NCBI RefSeq assembly: GCF_000725885.1
Contig: NZ_JODR01000009.1
Span: 355,462 to 419,461, forward strand
Source: Streptomyces albus subsp. albus
GTDB lineage: Bacteria; Actinomycetota; Actinomycetes; Streptomycetales; Streptomycetaceae
Reading direction: 5' to 3'
Length of the DNA: 64,000 nucleotides
The notes under the pieces are model-generated. The model did not search any database. It was not told the origin of the DNA and saw only the letters and a list, made by a program, of their open reading frames with translations. Made by a program: the position numbers and the translations under genes. Below are positions 62,676-64,000 of this stretch, in pieces; the stretch's first letter is position 1; every line of letters starts with the position of its first letter.

Positions 62676-63410
62676 TCAGCCCTCGTCCGGGCCACCGTTC
62701 TCCTCTTCTGCTGCCTGCGCTTCGGATGCGCCCTCACCCTTGGCACCGGGCTGCGGCTCGGCGACACCGACCCGCGCGGGACGGATGGTCCGCTCGCCGA
62801 TTCGGTACCCGGGCTGGAGGATCTGCACGCACGTCGTCTCCGTGACATCCGGAGAGTAGGAGTGCATCAGCGCCTCGTGGACCGTCGGGTCGAAGGGCTC
62901 GCCCTCCTTGCCGAACTGCATCAGGCCCATCTTGGCGACGACCGTCTCCAGCGACTCGGCCACCGACTTGAAGCCGCCGACCAGCTCACCGTGATCCCTC
63001 GCCCGGCCGATGTCGTCCAGCACCGGCAGCAGCTCGGTCAGCAGGTTGGCGACGGCGATCTCCTTGACCGCCGCCCGGTCCCGCTCGACCCTGCGGCGGT
63101 AGTTCTGGAACTCCGCCTGGAGCCGCTGGAGGTCCTGGGTGCGCTCGTTGAGCGCCGCCCGCGCGGCCTCCAGTTCGTCACCCGTTCCCTTGCCGGAAGC
63201 CTCGCCCTGCTCCTGGGCCGCGCCTTCGGTCTCGGCCATGTCCTGCGCGCTCACATCGCCCTCAGTGCTCTCGGGGGCCTGCGCGTCCCCGGCGGCCGGC
63301 GACCCGGGGGCCGCCTCCTTGTCGGAGGCGGCCTGCCCGGCAGCTGCCTGCTCGCCGACGTCGGCGGGGACGTCAGGCTTCTTGTCGAAGCCCGCGGTCT
63401 CCTCCGTCAC
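62676..63410 (-). CDS. grpE: GrpE nucleotide exchange factor, 244 aa
   Basis: Long acidic, Ala/Glu-rich N-terminal arm (about 75 residues), then the paired-helix GrpE core ([40 protein letters not shown]) and the small beta domain ending in [23 protein letters not shown]. The GTG start at 63410 overlaps the dnaK stop by four bases (GTGA), so the two are translationally coupled. It exchanges nucleotide on DnaK. Confidence 0.95.
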   Translation of the reverse strand: MTEETAGFDKKPDVPADVGEQAAAGQAASDKEAAPGSPAAGDAQAPESTEGDVSAQDMAETEGAAQEQGEASGKGTGDELEAARAALNERTQDLQRLQAEFQNYRRRVERDRAAVKEIAVANLLTELLPVLDDIGRARDHGELVGGFKSVAESLETVVAKMGLMQFGKEGEPFDPTVHEALMHSYSPDVTETTCVQILQPGYRIGERTIRPARVGVAEPQPGAKGEGASEAQAAEEENGGPDEG

Positions 63411-64000
63411 GCCGCACCGTCCTTCGGCTTCTGCTCGTCGTCGACGATCTCGGCGTCCACGACGTCGTCGTCACCGGAGGCCTCGGCCTTGCCCGCACCG
63501 GCCGCGCCGCCCTCGGCACCGCCGGCGGCCTGGGCCTGCTGGGCCTCGGCGTAGAGGGCCTGGCCCAGCTTCTGGCTGGTGGCCGCGACCTTCTCGGACG
63601 CCTCGCGGATGGCCGCGGTGTCCTCGCCCTTGAGCTTCTCCTTCAGGTCGGACAGCGCGGTCTCGACCTCCGACTTGGCGTCGGCCGGGACCTTCTCCTC
63701 GTTGTCCTTGAGGAACTTCTCGGTGGTGTAGACGAGCTGCTCGGCCTGGTTGCGGGTCTCCGCGGCCTCCCGGCGCTTGTGGTCGTCCTCGGCGTACTGC
63801 TCCGCCTCGCGGACCATGCGCTCGATGTCCTCCTTGGGGAGGCTGGAGCCGCCGGTGACCTGCATCTTCTGTTCCTTGCCCGTGCCCAGGTCCTTCGCGG
63901 ACACGTGCATGATGCCGTTGGCGTCGATGTCGAAGGTGACCTCGATCTGCGGCACGCCCCGCGGGGCCGGCGGCAGACCGGTCAGCTCGAACATGCCCAG
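63407..64000 (-). CDS. dnaK: DnaK (Hsp70), C-terminal 197 residues; 5' part beyond the right edge
   Basis: The frame runs into the window's right end and holds the substrate-binding domain ([39 protein letters not shown]), the helical lid ([20 protein letters not shown]) and the acidic Gly/Ala tail [21 protein letters not shown] with the EIVDDE end that is typical of DnaK. The operon promoter and its HAIR sites are outside the window. Confidence 0.97.
   Translation of the reverse strand: MGMFELTGLPPAPRGVPQIEVTFDIDANGIMHVSAKDLGTGKEQKMQVTGGSSLPKEDIERMVREAEQYAEDDHKRREAAETRNQAEQLVYTTEKFLKDNEEKVPADAKSEVETALSDLKEKLKGEDTAAIREASEKVAATSQKLGQALYAEAQQAQAAGGAEGGAAGAGKAEASGDDDVVDAEIVDDEQKPKDGAA

Overview
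The window is very GC-rich, has dense GTG/ATG-started genes and reads as chromosomal DNA of a Streptomyces-like actinomycete. Three things support this. The right end holds the actinobacterial dnaK-grpE-dnaJ-hspR operon, with clpB under a HAIR (HspR-type) inverted repeat. A perfect 14-bp parS site lies between pyrE and fba, as expected in the origin-proximal core of a Streptomyces chromosome. The housekeeping order (fba, pyrE, clpB, hspR, dnaJ, grpE, dnaK) is typical of that core. No rRNA, tRNA, IS element or CRISPR array was seen.

Layout. (1) 1-27008, minus strand: a single reading frame of at least 9,002 codons that runs off the left edge. It encodes a roughly megadalton protein. In order it has a WXG-like helical N-terminus, a long Pro/Gly/Gln-rich linker, helical and beta-rich modules, a domain with an isolated His/Cys pair (His7478, Cys7525) and an anthrax lethal-factor-like zinc metalloprotease (H8263-E8264-x-x-H8267, Y8316, E8323). 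(2) 27022-33176: accessory genes of a type VII secretion (ESX/T7SS) locus. These are an eccC-like 5' remnant, two WXG-type proteins, a helical secreted-type protein, a membrane-anchored ricin-type lectin and a small Smr-domain protein. (3) 33381-42872, minus strand: the T7SS core, with a WXG100 pair, EccD, a beta-helix/EccA-like AAA+ fusion and a three-ATPase EccC. EccB, EccE and a mycosin are not in the window. (4) 43846-47204: a kynurenine operon (tryptophan 2,3-dioxygenase, kynureninase, formamidase) with overlapping genes, then a DUF3151 gene. (5) 47399-56981: fba, pyrE, an aldose-1-epimerase-like gene, a CoxG-like SRPBCC protein, a membrane protein with a degenerate spermidine-synthase fold, DUF2617, three small Gly/Cys-rich membrane proteins sharing an SWWAG motif, an aminotransferase and a YbjN protein. 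(6) 57154-64000: clpB, a D-Ala-D-Ala carboxypeptidase, hspR, dnaJ, grpE and the 3' part of dnaK.

How the parts may fit together (inference). The T7SS core would export WXG-domain substrates through EccCD. The giant protein starts with a WXG-like helical domain, sits directly downstream of a WXG gene and follows a fragment resembling the eccC start. This makes it the most likely large cargo of the system. Its architecture (secretion-type N-terminus, long linker, repeated modules, two protease-like modules) is that of a polymorphic toxin or self-processing delivery protein. Giant Streptomyces proteins of this kind are, from memory, labelled 'lonely Cys domain-containing protein' in public annotation; their function is not known to me. 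The heat-shock genes on the right form the classical HspR regulon.
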